This document shows, piece after piece, positions 45,748-58,399 of a stretch of 64,000 nucleotides of DNA. Numbering within the stretch: the stretch's first letter is position 1; every line of letters starts with the position of its first letter. Source of the DNA: Rotaria sp. Silwood1. Lineage: Eukaryota > Rotifera > Eurotatoria > Philodinida > Philodinidae. The notes under the pieces were generated by a model, which made no database searches, had not been told where the DNA came from, and saw only the letters and a list, made by a program, of their open reading frames with translations. The stretch lies in the NCBI GenBank assembly GCA_905250075.1, contig CAJNOP010000099.1, positions 451,967-515,966 of the forward strand, in the 5' to 3' direction. The translations under genes and the position numbers were made by a program.

Positions 45748-47146
45748 TATGAAGCAGAGTCTAATCGAGATTGCATCAACAAAAACATGAGCGATAAATA
45801 TGGATATGGTCCTTGTCTTTAGTGGCGTCCAAATTCACACTCATCTATGAATTGATTCAATATTCGTTTCCTTCTCTATGTTGCATTTGAAAACAAATAT
45901 TTATTTGATATATTTCAGTAATTAGTTGATTAGACCTTTTTTTACAATATGAACACAACTTCTCGCTATGTAAGGTGTTTGATATTTTGAAAACAGAAAA
46001 ATAACTATGACCGACGTCAATATATAATACAATTCGATTTTTTTTTCGAGTCATCGTTAGAACAATTAGAGTGTGTGTGTAGGTGTGATTATCAACACTA
46101 CAGGTGGATCCATATCCACACCATCGTATATGCGATTATCACTTTACAGGACTGCAGATGATAGAGAGCATAAACATGAAATGTAAAAGAGAAGAGGAGG
46201 TGTGAGAAGGCTGAAGGAATACGTATGGTTTAAGAAGCATATTTTCGATGTTCTCTGCTTGATAAATATTCTGTGTTCTTCTTCTTATTTTTCATTGTTT
46301 TCATGTTTCTGGTTTCTTGATGATGTACATACTATTCTCTATTTGATTGTATAATATTGGAGCGACTTCTTGCAGAAGTATTTTATGTGTTCAACGACGT
46401 ATATCGTGGTTGCTATTGTCGCTATATTGGATAAACTTGTTGAAAATGACATGCATGGCGCGTCCTTCTCATTTCATTAACCATCACGAGGAGCGGAAGA
46501 TAAAGAGGACATAACAAACAGCATCTAAACGATACAATTAGATTTAACATTGAGAGTCTAATTGTTAGTCCAACGTGCGTCCAATTATTGGTATTGAATT
46601 TGTTCTGCTGCTTGATCATATCTTTTATTTTTGCATGGTTGTTGTTCATGCCTAGGTTGCATTTTTGTTCCTCAGAGTGATATTAACGAATAAACTTCGC
46701 TTGGGACGCCTATTAGATAGAAAAGGATAGTACCGAATATATGTAGCATAATATTTTATGATAATAGATGAGTGCGGCCGCAGAGTGTGATTGTAGTGTC
46801 TCTTGAAGGAAAGACAAACACTAACACTCATCCACACCCTCGATTTTTTCTTGCTGACATTCGCCCCGAGTTTTAGATTGAAGCTCTAACTGGTTTGGCC
46901 TTCATTGAACTAAAAAAACTGAGTAGCTGCTGTGTTCCCGCTATCACGACAGATGGTTTAAGATGTTGCGGGTGATTCTCCATTTCTCCTTTTCACAATT
47001 CTATTGCATAGTTGTTAACATCACTCTTTCTCAGCAAGACGTGCAGACTGGAATAATCAGCATAGGTACTTTATTTAAAAAAAAAAGAAAATAAGTCTTA
47101 AAATAATTGAATCAGTTACATTTTTCACTGAGATTTTCTCCAAACA
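45748..47146. other. intergenic with two short telomere-like foldbacks
   Basis: Degenerate foldbacks lie at 46071-46122 (GTGTGTGTAGGTGTGATTAT... CATATCCACACC) and 46770-46838 (GAGTGTGATTGTAGTG... CACTCATCCACACCC). No gene was recognised. Confidence 0.45.
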
Positions 47147-48013
<867 letters not shown>

Positions 48014-48059
48014 GGGTGTGGGTGTGGGTGTGGGTGTGGGTGTGGGTGTGGGGGTGGGG
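48014..48059. repeat. telomere-like (GGGTGT)n array
   Basis: Seven near-perfect GGGTGT units run into the assembly gap. G-rich on the plus strand at the right end of a contig is right-telomere orientation. Confidence 0.9.
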
Positions 48060-48159
48060 NNNNNNNNNNNNNNNNNNNNNNNNNNNNNNNNNNNNNNNNN
48101 NNNNNNNNNNNNNNNNNNNNNNNNNNNNNNNNNNNNNNNNNNNNNNNNNNNNNNNNNNN
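48060..48159. other. assembly gap (100 N)
   Basis: Exactly 100 N, mirror-placed relative to the first gap: telomere-like repeats on the inside, terminal inverted sequence on the outside. Confidence 0.99.
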
Positions 48160-48190
48160 TATGGGACCTAAAAGATGTTCCATCGTAGAG

Positions 48191-48232
48191 AAATCAAAGA
48201 AACAAGTCTTTCGGTTTTTCATGACCGGGGGG
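48191..48232. repeat. terminal inverted sequence, right copy
   Basis: This is the reverse complement of 17176-17217 with two mismatches. A further ~30 bases of unmatched sequence (48160-48190) separate it from the gap. Confidence 0.85.
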
Positions 48233-48330
48233 ATATATGAAGCATCACAGTTTAGGCAAATGACTTGATACACCAGATGTAATTATAAATTCATATTAAT
48301 TGGGTCTTTAACGGTAAACAATTTGGAAAG
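48233..48330 (-). pseudogene. Penelope-like GIY-YIG endonuclease, 5' half
   Basis: The minus strand reads FTVKDPINMNL, a TAA, then LVYQVICLNCDASYI and stops at the terminal sequence. 'VYxVxCxxCxxxYI' is the first half of the GIY-YIG motif of Penelope-like elements. It continues in frame into IGHTRRQ at 17175. The 5' side is cut by a telomere-like foldback at 48338. Confidence 0.7.
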
Positions 48331-48337
48331 AATGTTG

Positions 48338-48387
48338 ATGTGGGTGTGGGTGTGGGTGTGAGTCTTCATTTCTTTCTCCACACTCAC
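48338..48387. repeat. telomere-like foldback
   Basis: TGGGTGTGGGTGTGGGTGTG, spacer 'agtcttcatttctttct', then CCACACTCACA. The start of the spacer (AGTCTTC) also occurs at 11681. Confidence 0.75.
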
Positions 48388-48479
48388 AGCCATCTTGAGA
48401 AGTATGTTGAAACGAGAATTAAGACTATAAGAAGCATGCAATAGATAAACACCATTTAAATATTCAAACAGATTCAGCG

Positions 48480-48703
48480 GGTGTGGGTGTGTGCGTGTGC
48501 GTGTGCGTATGGTGTGATTGATGTTCTAAATGAACCTACTTTCACATCCACACCAACACCCACACCCGCATCGACACCCACACGCACACCCACACACTCC
48601 ACCCACACCCACACCCACACTCACACCCACACCCACACTCACATCCCACACCCACACCCCACCCACACCTCACACTCACACCCCACACCCACACCCACAC
48701 CCC
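48480..48703. repeat. telomere-like foldback with long C-rich arm
   Basis: G arm GGGTGTGGGTGTGTGCGTG, spacer 'gattgatgttctaaatgaac', then about 170 bases of CCCACA variants. The spacer is shared with 12753-12940. Confidence 0.85.
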
Positions 48704-48724
48704 AATATATGACAACTGATTGCT

Positions 48725-48870
48725 AAATTTTTTTAATTGATTAAAATAGATAAAAAAGATTAAAATCAAAATAATTTTTTCTTTTGATGCTGGAAAATCT
48801 GATTTTAATCAGATTAAAATAGTGCCTATATAATAGATTATAATCTGATTTTTAGGCGACTTTTTTATAT
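48725..48870. repeat. short palindrome-rich AT repeat
   Basis: Multiple GATTAAAAT/ATTTTAATC units occur, including a perfect AATCTGATTTTAATCAGATT-type near-palindrome at about 48797. It may be a small MITE; ends not defined. Confidence 0.4.
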
Positions 48871-49087
48871 GGGTAGTATAAATTAGAAAATCTTGTCGAA
48901 ATACAGAGGCGTATCGGACAGATCGTTTTACTACCTACCGATTATTCATGAAAAATTGCTTTAATTTATTAATAGTTTTTCACTTAAGTTATTTAACATT
49001 AGCATAACGAAACTAAAATAGACATGTAAATCTCGCATGTTAGCCTCTTTGAGGCTATTGTGATAGATGTCTTTGCTTGATTTCTAG

Positions 49088-49512
49088 TTGATGCACAATC
49101 TGAAAGACAAACATCAATTTATTCACCTCCATTCTATTCATCTCCAAATGGTTATAAAATGAGAGCTCGTCTTTATTTAAATGGCGATGGAAATGCTCGT
49201 CGGACATACATGTCGCTTTTTTTCGTACTCATGCGAGGTCTGAACGACCCAATTCTAAAATTTCCATTCAACTATAAAGTTATATTTTGTTTGTATGATC
49301 AAACATCTACACAACGACATATTATCGATTCATTTCGACCAGATATAAAATCAAGTAGTTTTCAACGGCTACAGTCGGATATGAATATAGCCAGTAGTAT
49401 ACCAAAATTTACTTCGTTGGAAGTGGTTCAACAGGGAGGAAGTCCGTACGTACGAGATGACACATTGTTTATCAAAATTATGGTTGATTTTGAAGAAATA
49501 CATAAAACATAA
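49088..49512 (+). pseudogene. TRAF-type MATH domain fragment (3' exon)
   Basis: After a TTTCTAG acceptor at 49087, an open exon encodes the second half of a TRAF-C/MATH domain. It reads YSPPFYSSPNGYKMRARLYL, then NGDGNARRTYMSLFFVLMRG, FNYKVIFCLYDQ, DSFRPDIKSSSFQR, MNIASSIPKF and a final YVRDDTLFIKIMVDFEEI. These are close matches to the conserved blocks of TRAF2/3-like adaptors in TNF-receptor/Toll signalling. No upstream exons (RING, zinc fingers, coiled coil) were found. The region before it is AT-rich and then telomere-like DNA, so this is probably a truncated gene fragment. If an exon lies beyond the window's repeats, it could still be functional. Confidence 0.65.
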
Positions 49513-50603
49513 CTGCCTTATGCTTTGAGTCTCAATCCAAGTCTGCCAACATATGTTCAACAAGCTATGATCAAGCAAGAATTGGAACGAAGATCTCAGT
49601 AACAACAATATAACCAATTAGTATCGATGTCTCAGAGGTAGTCCATCGTCTTTCAATTTAAATGAGAAAAAGTTTAATTTTGTAATGCAGAAGAATAGAA
49701 GTACTGAGGACTACGAAGAAATACATTTATATGCACTAAAGGTGCTTAAAAGCTCCTTCATATTTATTTATCTGGAAAAACCTAGAAATATGCGGCTTCA
49801 ATTAAACTTTACACTGACAACTCACACAAGTGGGTGTCAGTGAAGAAAAGACGTTTATGACGACACTTGCATACACACTTTGATATTCTCTTCATCGACA
49901 CACTTTTATATGACTTTTATTTACTGCTTTCAATCTTACTTTTAAATAGCTGTATTTTATAGAACGTTGATGAGACTTTCCGTCAAAATAAGAAATAACT
50001 AATGATGATAAACTATTCATAAATATTTCTTAAAGACATAAAAGTGGCATTTCTGAGAGCGTGAAGAAAAATATAAATCTGCATCAAAAGATGACGATGT
50101 GAGTGTAGGATATTAGTCTGTCTAGTGTGGATATCGAAGAGGCTCTGCGTAGTTGTGGTTCTGAGTGACTTCTCTTTGCTCACATCCACTTGTGTGAGTT
50201 GTCGATGTACTGTTTTTGAAACTGCACATCTCTAGATTTTTCCTTACAAATATGTATGAAGCAACTTTTAAGGATATTGTTATATGCTGATGTAGTTCTG
50301 TGTACTTCTTTTGATATTTCTCATTATTTCTATTGTTCTGAAGTACACAGTTACGCTTTCTCCTCCTCGATAAAGTTACATTAACAATTGGATCAATAAT
50401 CAAGAATTTCCTGCTTTGCAGTTATCTTTTTTTTTTTAATGTTTTCCAAAATAAATCAGATTTCATTTGAAGTTGTTCGATGTTTTTGATAACCATATAA
50501 AGCTTATCGGTCTGCTCTAAATGTTGAAGTCTTTTTATTGTCCGATAACAGTCTATTGTACATACTAAAAGATAGGCTTTTTAAAAAAATCCCTATTTAG
50601 ATA
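49513..50603. other. intergenic, no gene recognised
   Basis: An inverted pair 'acaactcacacaagtgggtgt' (~49818) and 'cacatccacttgtgtgagttgtc' (~50180) bounds about 390 bases and may be a small foldback. No gene was seen. Confidence 0.35.
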
Positions 50604-50715
50604 GGGTGTGGGATAAAATGTGCCGGGCTGTGGGTATGGGTATGGGTGTGTGGTGTGTGGTGTGATTGTAGGTGTGGATGGAGAGAAGATCCACACCCAC
50701 ACCTACGCCCCACCC
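50604..50715. repeat. telomere-like foldback
   Basis: GGGTGTGGGATAAAATG and GGGTATGGGTGTGTGG units, spacer 'gatggagagaagatc', then CACACCCACACCTACGCCCC. Confidence 0.8.
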
Positions 50716-51162
50716 AAATCATTTTGATTCGAGTCGATCGAATTTTCATAAATCTTTCAAACTCTTGTTTTTGTGACATTGCATCTCAAACGTTGGTGGA
50801 CGATCAGTTGAATTCGAACAAGAAGCAAACCTATCGATAATTCTTATGTATGATCACAGCTTTTCTGAACATATTTCACATTTTTATTTGATAGGAATTA
50901 AGATAAAAACTTGTCTTTAGCTTTTTTGTCATTTTAACATGGATGCTCCTATGACATCATAATCTAAATTACAATAAAAAACTTAACTTTATATTATAGT
51001 TCAAAGAGAGATAAAATTTCTCTGCATCATAATTCTTATCAATTTTTGGCTTTGTAAAACTGCATACCGAAGGAATTTGTTTTCTAAATTTCATTCATTT
51101 TTGAATTCAACTTAAGCAGCTACTCATATTATCAAAAAAGACAGATTTTCCTTGGCAAAGAG

Positions 51163-51212
51163 GGTGTGGGTGTGCATATACTTGAAGGAAAAATCTCAAC
51201 CACCCACACCCA
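51163..51212. repeat. telomere-like foldback
   Basis: GGGTGTGGGTGTG, spacer 'catatacttgaaggaaaaatc', then CCACCCACACCC. Confidence 0.75.
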
Positions 51213-51460
51213 GGTAATACAAATGGTAGCGGACACTCAAGAACATGATAACATTGAGTACTGATTCAAGTGCGGATAACTTCGAACCTCTGCGACTATG
51301 ATGTACAGACAAAAACAAATACGAATCGATATCATACATTCATGTAGTTAAGAGGTATACATCGTGTTTATACAGATTATTCAACTTCGTATTTCTGTTC
51401 ATTTGGAACTTAAATTTATAATTTATTATTGACTCTGATTATTATGGTCATTTGACTTTA

Positions 51461-51840
51461 CTTAGGTCATACGAAAAGTAGTGACGGAGTTCTATGATAT
51501 TTCATCGTACTTTAACTTATATCATAGTAATGAAATGTTGACAAAGAATTGTTTGTTCTGATATTTAAAGATGACACTAATGAGAACACAACGAGTGGAT
51601 ATTTTCAAAACAATCTTTGGTAATAACAAACAATATAGAGAACTGTGATTTTACCGTTGGAAAGAGGAGATGAAGACGCATCGAATAATATATATATATA
51701 TCGGTTTTCTCTAATAAAGTTTCTGAAATTTTTCAACTTGTTTTCTAAAAATCGAGGAAATGGTGTCTTCTTTAAAAAAAACGAAAAACAAGAGAATGAT
51801 TTTTTTACAGCATTCGCTGGAAAATCAACTTAGAATGTCG
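51461..51840. mobile_element. partial mariner-like copy
   Basis: It starts TA then CTTAGGTCATACGAAAAGTA, the same end as the complete element at 52439. About 190 bases in it shares the 'accgttggaaagaggagatgaag' segment. No right end was found, so the copy is truncated. Confidence 0.6.
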
Positions 51841-51900
51841 ACTAGAATATCTGTAACTGCTGAATAATCAAATATAAACGGCTAATATTTTCACAGTTAA

Positions 51901-51962
51901 GGGTATGTGTGTCAATCAACAGATGTTCCCCATTCACCAACACACCCACACCCACACCCAAC
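51901..51962. repeat. telomere-like foldback
   Basis: Degenerate G arm (GGTATGTGTGTC), spacer with 'aacagatgttccccatt', then ACACCCACACCCACACCCA. A CACCCTCACCCTC scrap follows at 52041. Confidence 0.6.
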
Positions 51963-52059
51963 CTCGTTGTATGTCCATGTTTTCTTTTTTTCTTTTCTGA
52001 TGGAGGATGGATGAAGGTCTTCTCTTCACCTTCACCCATTCACCCTCACCCTCAATCAG

Positions 52060-52380
52060 TATTTCAGGCTTTTAAAACCCATACTTCGAGCTATGGAAAA
52101 TCTGATCATAGCATTCGATAGAACTCATCGAGTTGTACTTGGAACATAAATTGAACGTTTATAACAGCTTCCTAGGCGAATCACAGATTCGATTACTTTT
52201 GATGGCCTCCTGATGCGTATAGTGAAAATTCAGTATTTTTGGATTTTTGCGGCCATAGTTTGAGCTATGGTAATTCTAATTGTACCATTGGGTAGAGCTT
52301 GTCAAGTTCTGCACGTAGAACACGAATGAGAGCTTCGAAACACAGTAGGAGGCGAATCGCACGTGAAATCACTTAAAATC
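52060..52380 (+). repeat. subtelomere-like ~175-bp repeat, two tandem copies
   Basis: Landmarks 'gatagaactcatcgagttgt' near 52119 and 'gggtagagcttgtcaagttc' near 52293 are about 175 bases apart. It is the same unit as at 11220-11628, again beside telomere-like DNA. Confidence 0.65.
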
Positions 52381-52438
52381 AGCAACAACTTCACTTACGT
52401 ATATCCTTGGCCCTTTAAAACAACTATTTTCTATAATA

Positions 52439-53341
52439 CTTAGGTCATACCAAAAGTAGTGAGCCTCGCATCTTAATCTCGTATAGACTGCTTGGAAAAA
52501 ATTTCTTTTTTCATGAACAGATAGAGCGTCTTTTGCTCTATCTTTCTATGCTATTTGATTACTATTCAACTAATATCATAATAATAAAATTTCGATAAGA
52601 GCTGTTTCTTTCGCATGTGTACTGGTACCATGAACATGAATGCTCGTGGATATTGTTTGAATAACGTTTGATAGCAACAAGATAGAGAACTGCGGCTTTC
52701 ACCGTTGAAAAGGGGATATGAAGGCACATCGAACCGCATATCACTGATTTTTCTAACCTGTTTTTTGTAAGGTTTTCAGTTGACCTTTTAAAGAACAAAC
52801 GTATCTCGTGAGTTATTTACAGTGAATGTTCAATAATCAGGTTCACATTGAAACCGCTAATCGAAGATTTACAAACTATGAAAGACTCAGATGTTTAAAT
52901 TTAATTATTTAGAGATAATACGTATTCTAACTACGATTTTCTATCAACTTTTTTGCTTTTTCTTTTTTTCATAAAAGAAACATTTTTTCAACGATTAGAA
53001 AATTGAATAAAAAAACTTCAGAAATCGTATTAGAAAAATCAATAATACACAGTTCGATGCATCTTCATCTCGTCTTTCCAGCGGTGAAAACCGCAGTTCT
53101 CTATTTTGTTGCTATCAAACGTTATTCAAAAAGTACTTACGAGCATCCATGGTACCAGCACGTATGCAAAAGAAACAAATTTTATCGAAATTTTATTATT
53201 ATGATATTAGTTGAATAGTAATCAAATAGCATAGAAGGATAGAGCAAAAGATGCTCTATCTGTTCATAAAAAAAGAAATTTTTTCCAAGCAGTTTATACG
53301 AGATTAAGATGCGAGGCTCACTACTTTTGGTATGACCTAAG
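52439..53341. mobile_element. mariner-like element with ~340-bp inverted arms
   Basis: The ends CTTAGGTCATACCAAAAGTA and its reverse complement are flanked by TA. The arms 52439-52780 and about 53005-53341 are inverted copies, so the element folds back on itself, including a GATAGAGC/GCTCTATC hairpin in each arm. Open frames inside the arms are not protein-like. It is a non-autonomous foldback, length 903 bp. Confidence 0.75.
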
Positions 53342-53857
53342 TAGTACCTCGGCTTTAGAATGTTAAAAAGAGTTCTGCTTCATGACTGTGGATTCTGTAG
53401 TTTATTAACGAGAAAGCTCGAAAAATATCAGTTGTTCGTTGGAAATGCGAAAGAATTTTGACCGTGGTTCCAAACTGAATAGTTGTTTGAATAAATATGA
53501 GACTATTTACAAGTTCATAACCGCTCCACGCATTGTTTGACAAAACGCTCAATGGTGGTAGGAAGACAGATTAAGTTGGATTATTCTTTTAGAAAGACGT
53601 TGGAGAGAAAGAATTTCTGCTCCTGCTGTAAGATCGTCAGCTGGTTAAGAACTAGTAAACGATCAATAGTCGTAAGCACTGACATTTTAATGACAAATGT
53701 TTGACGAAGGCAGATCGATAAGAAAGTTATTTACGGAGCGGACAAACTACGCAAAATTATTGTTTGTGCATTTGGTAGATGGACGAATACTGGTTCCTTT
53801 TGCGTCTTTTTCTTTTGATGAAGTTGTGATAAGACTTCTTTTTCTGTTCTTTTTTTG

Positions 53858-54438
53858 TTGCACATTTGAACACACTAAGTTAAAATGTGTCGCATGTGTC
53901 GTGATTTGCGACACATTATACGACACATCAAAGTGCGACACGAGGAGCTCACTGCGACACATTTTCTCCAGCAAGACCACGACACATTTTGTGCAACACA
54001 TGCGACACATTTTCTATTGGTTCTTTTTGGAAAAGCATATTTCGATTTTTTTTTTCAATTTAATTCCATTCAATTATTTGTATTCTGAAAACTCAAGCAG
54101 ATCAGATCCTGAGACCCGTCCGATCTCGAGTTGGTCCGATTTGCAGCAGACCGCTTCAGGGTAGCCCTCTCTCGATCATGGATCGAGATTAGCATTTTCT
54201 CGATAAAAAAAATGATCGAGAAATAATTTAGAAAAAAAAAATTTTGAAAATTTATCTTTCGTATGTTCAACCACGTTGTTTATATATCGCTATGTATCCA
54301 TAATAAAATGGTGAACGAATAGTCGGCAGACAGAACGCGACAAATTCATATACGACACATTTTTGTGCTGGAGTGCATGACACAATAATTCACGACACAT
54401 AACTGCGACACATTTAAATTTAGTGTGAATATGTGCAA
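53858..54438. mobile_element. foldback element rich in GCGACACA motifs
   Basis: Inverted ends TTGCACAT..., then ACACTAA...TTAAAATGTGTCGC at the left and its complement at the right (GCGACACATTTAAATTTAGT...ATGTGCAA). About eleven copies of GCGACACAT or its complement ATGTGTCGC lie in the two flanks. The middle (54100-54250) holds a GATCGAG/CTCGATC hairpin. No coding sequence. Confidence 0.65.
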
Positions 54439-56117
54439 TCTAGAGCAAGATATGTAAACAACACGCCTTGTTTAGTTTCTTTCATTGGCAGGAGCTCACA
54501 GCACAAGTTGCCCGTTGAAAATGAAGAGATGTACAGTTAAGAGCGGCAATAAGGGAAAAGAAAGCCCTTGAAGTCACTTTTATTCTTAGCAGCAGAAAGA
54601 GACTGTAATGGACAGCGAGAATAAAGGACACTTCAAACTGTTGTGGAATAGAATTACGATGTAACATATTGAGTCGAAGAAAAAAAGATTGTTTTTTGTT
54701 ATGGTTTATTTAAAAGACGCAATTGGAAGACTAGCTAACTTCAACGATGAATAATTGAAACTTGTGATTTCTTTTTCTTGCAGCACAATGTAAAGAACAT
54801 GTTTCTAGTCGAATACTAGGATGACTCTCACAGAGAAATGTTGATTTTTGAAAATCATTGCAGACAGTTTGAGCCAGTCAATTTTATGAACAATCAAATG
54901 ATCAATACAAATTATGCTTGAAAACCGTGCACACATCGGATTTCGAATAAAAGAAGAAGGCTGTGTTCGCAAGCTAGAGTCATGCTTGAAACATGGAGAG
55001 ATTCATCGACCTATAATTTTGAAGGGAAGACCAGTATAGAGTATACAGCTATCTCATGAGATCCTTGAACAAGGTCGAAACCGATTGTCATAGTCCAGGG
55101 TACTTCTGAGTCTGTCTAAGGAATCTTCTAAAATCTCACATTCTCGTCCTCAATGAAATTCTATAATAAACTGAATGTGTAACGCTGAGTTTATGAAGAA
55201 AAGGATACATTGTTTAGGTGTTGTTCTTAAGAAATCGACTGAGATATATGTATGTTTTCGGCGCGCATATTTTATTAGAATTGAAAATTGTAAAAAAATA
55301 TAGAAAAAAACGAAGAGAAAAACTAGTTGAGAATATGAAAGGAGGAAACTAACTAATCGATAATGTTCAATGATGGGGATAATATTTGATGGAAATAATC
55401 GATTTTCGGTTTGAATCTGTGTTTGTGCCATGTTTTCTAAAAAGAAAAAATAATGAGTTAATTTAGTATCACAAAGTACTCGAAATGATAATCTCAATGA
55501 AAAATGTATGAATGATGAGGCGAAATATCAGTACATTCTCTCGATGAGTTAGCATCGAAATATTATACTAAGACAACATACCTGGCTTAAACACTCTGTT
55601 CAAATATCTTTCGCACTTCAAGGAATGATGTGGGATCATCTATTAAGGTCGTCCAGTAGAATGTCAGATTTTTTGACTCCTTGTTCAGAGATGTCCAATT
55701 TTTTCTCTAACACGTTCCACTTTGATGTCCACTTTCAAAATTTTCTTATACTGTTGATTTATTAGTATTTTTGGCAAAAATAAAAAACACAAGCTTACAA
55801 AAATTAGACAGATGTAGCCAGATAAAAATTCTATGGAGAAAAAAGATATGACAGCATAAAGTTTCACTTTAATCGACAATATATCAGCTGACAAGAGAAC
55901 ATGACGCGCTCAGCTTGAAAAAGAAATCTATAGTTTCACTTGTTTATCATCATGATATGAGCTCGATTATCGCCAGAGAACCGATCTGTCTATCGTCATG
56001 TACATTGTTCAACATTGTGCACAAACTTCTTTTTTTTTGATTTTTTTCTAAACTGTTTACGCTTTACATATTATTTAGAGAAAGGTAATAAAGCCAAAAT
56101 GGGTGTCACTCAGAAAA
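54439..56117. other. intergenic; possible small membrane-protein frame
   Basis: On the minus strand 55428-55150 opens MAQTQIQTENRLFPSN with two hydrophobic segments (LSYSQLVFLFVFFYIFLQF), preceded by a CTTTTTAG acceptor-like site. No similarity was recognised and confidence that it is a gene is low. Nothing else was seen. Confidence 0.25.
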
Positions 56118-56661
56118 GGGTGTGAGTGTGAGTGTGGGTGTGGGTATGAGTGTGGGATGTGGGTGTGTGGTGTGGGATGTGGGTGTGGGTATGGGGTGGG
56201 TGTGAGTGGGTGTGGGTGTGTGTGGGTGTGTGTGGGTGTGGGTGTGGGTGTGGGTGTGGGTATGGGTGTGGGAGTGGGTGTGTGGTGTGGGATGTGGGTG
56301 TGGGTGTGGGTGTGGGTGTGTGGGTGTGGTTGTAAGTGTGGATGTTGGTGTGGGTGGGTGTGGGTGTGGTTGTAAGTGTGGATGTGGGTATGAGTGCTGG
56401 TGTGAGTGTTTGTTCGCTTCTTCAGGCACACCCGCACCCACCCCACCCACGCGCACACGCCACCCACACCCCATCCACACTCACACGCCACCCACACCCC
56501 ACCCACACCTACACCCACACCCACACCCACATCCACACTCACACTCACACCCACACCCACACCCACACCCACACACCCCACACCCCACACCCATCCACAC
56601 CCATCTACACCCACACCCACACCCACACATCCCACATCCACACCCATCCACACCCACACTC
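56118..56661. repeat. largest telomere-like foldback in the window
   Basis: About 285 bases of GGGTGT variants (56118-56405) face about 235 bases of CCCACA variants (56427-56661) across the spacer 'ttgttcgcttcttcagg'. Interspersed GGATGTGGG and GTAAGTGTGGATG variants show higher-order duplication within each arm. All open frames here are repeat translations. Confidence 0.9.
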
Positions 56662-58380
56662 TATCGTCACGTAGGCCGTATCCATGGTAAGGGTATGGAT
56701 ACCCGACCTGAGAGTTGCAGTACCTTAGTCGTTCCCCTCAATGGTCACTGAAGCGACCATTTTATGTCTTACTATCTCTTCTCAGTGCAGCTGTTGTAAA
56801 ATTTTCGAAAGACATTGATATTAGTAGCAAGCACTATCATCGATATATATTACATCAGAGATCTACCAAATGTATCTTGTCTGTTGGTAGAAAAATATTT
56901 TTTAAACACTAAAGGATAATCTCTGCTTTCACATTTCATTGACAGGTAGTTTTAGAAAATTATTGATCGAATATTGACGATCAACAGTCTGTCATCTTTG
57001 CATATTTGCATCTTTTTTCATAGTACTCGACTAGTTGTTGAAAAAAAGGCATGCAACAATATTTAGAGTCAAATTTACTGTCTCAAACTGTAGCTGCCAT
57101 AGGTTTTGGTTTACAATCTTTCTATATTACTTTAGTGGGTCATGTCCAACAAAATTAAATCGATCGAATGGGTTCCTAATCATTGCATTGAGTATTGTAT
57201 CAAGATGATTGATTATCTAATCCAAGACGATTCAAAGGAAACTTCCAACAAATACCTTGAAACAAATTAATTGGTTGTGAAGAATCATGGCTACTACGTA
57301 GCTCAAATATTTGCTAGAGTAAGAATTTGAGTAATTCTATTCAGTTGATAGTATAGGACAGGAGTACGAACAGCACTCGGCAGAGGATCAAAATGAACTA
57401 GGCAATCTACTCAAATCTTCTCTTCACACCAGAGACCAAAATCCAACCAAATCTTTGACAAAGAGATTTGATTCGGCACAACTGAGACAAACTGCATTGA
57501 ACCAAATTGACTGTTGTTTTGTCTATTCTTCTTGAGAAAGCCGATTTCCGAAAATCTGTCCAATCTTTCGTTTCGACAAGTGTCAGACAAACTGTTCAGT
57601 GCCCTCAATCAGATTGTTACTTAGCGACGCAGTCATTTGAATGCGTCAACACTCAACGGCATTACTTTTCTACGCTTCACTCAATAGAACAGATTTTCAT
57701 GTGGCTCACCTTTCCAGCTATTCGATGTCGTACGACTTCGCCATTATTACATTGAAAAGCAATCATCTGACTTGAATTGTTTACATGAAACTAATTTAAC
57801 ATAAAACACTGCCCTCCTTCCTCAGAAGATAGCGCAAAAGATCGCTTCTTGAAGCAGGAACCATTTCTGTGTAAAACACTACATTTCTCATTCTGAATAC
57901 CAGTTCGTATTTACTGTATACCGAGCAAGCAAAAATTAAGACATCTTTGCTTGATCCTTGATTCGAGATCCCGAGAAATAAAGACATACACTGAGTCAAA
58001 TGAAGTCGAATTGCATCGAACAAAGTTAAGTACCTTTAAGAGTAGTCAACATCAACCCGAAACTGATTATTATTTTCCTTTTATTCATTCCAACATCAAT
58101 ATCAAAGTGGCTGCCATGATCACGAAAACCCGAACGATCACTGACTTTGCAACGAAGTATCTCTTTCATTTTGCATCGCGAAAGCTGTCGAGAAACAGGA
58201 ATGCATAAATATTAACGCTTTCTTTCTAAAACATCGTCTCCACTTTCAAGCACATTCATCCAACTCATCCGTGTATCTGGGCGTCCTACATGCATAATTC
58301 CAAATTGACATGAAACAAAGATCCAAGATCCAACAATGAATGAATAACTCATAGCCTGGTTACAAATGTGCAAGCCAAGG
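56662..58380. other. intergenic, no gene recognised
   Basis: No domain or array could be supported. Short frames between 57400 and 58200 have no recognisable features. Confidence 0.35.
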
Positions 58381-58399
58381 ATCTTACTCAATTCCAAGC

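Noticed and set aside
52562..53218. Two similar ~75-codon frames (one minus, one plus)
   Set aside because: They are mirror images lying in the inverted arms of the mariner-like foldback and do not resemble a transposase.
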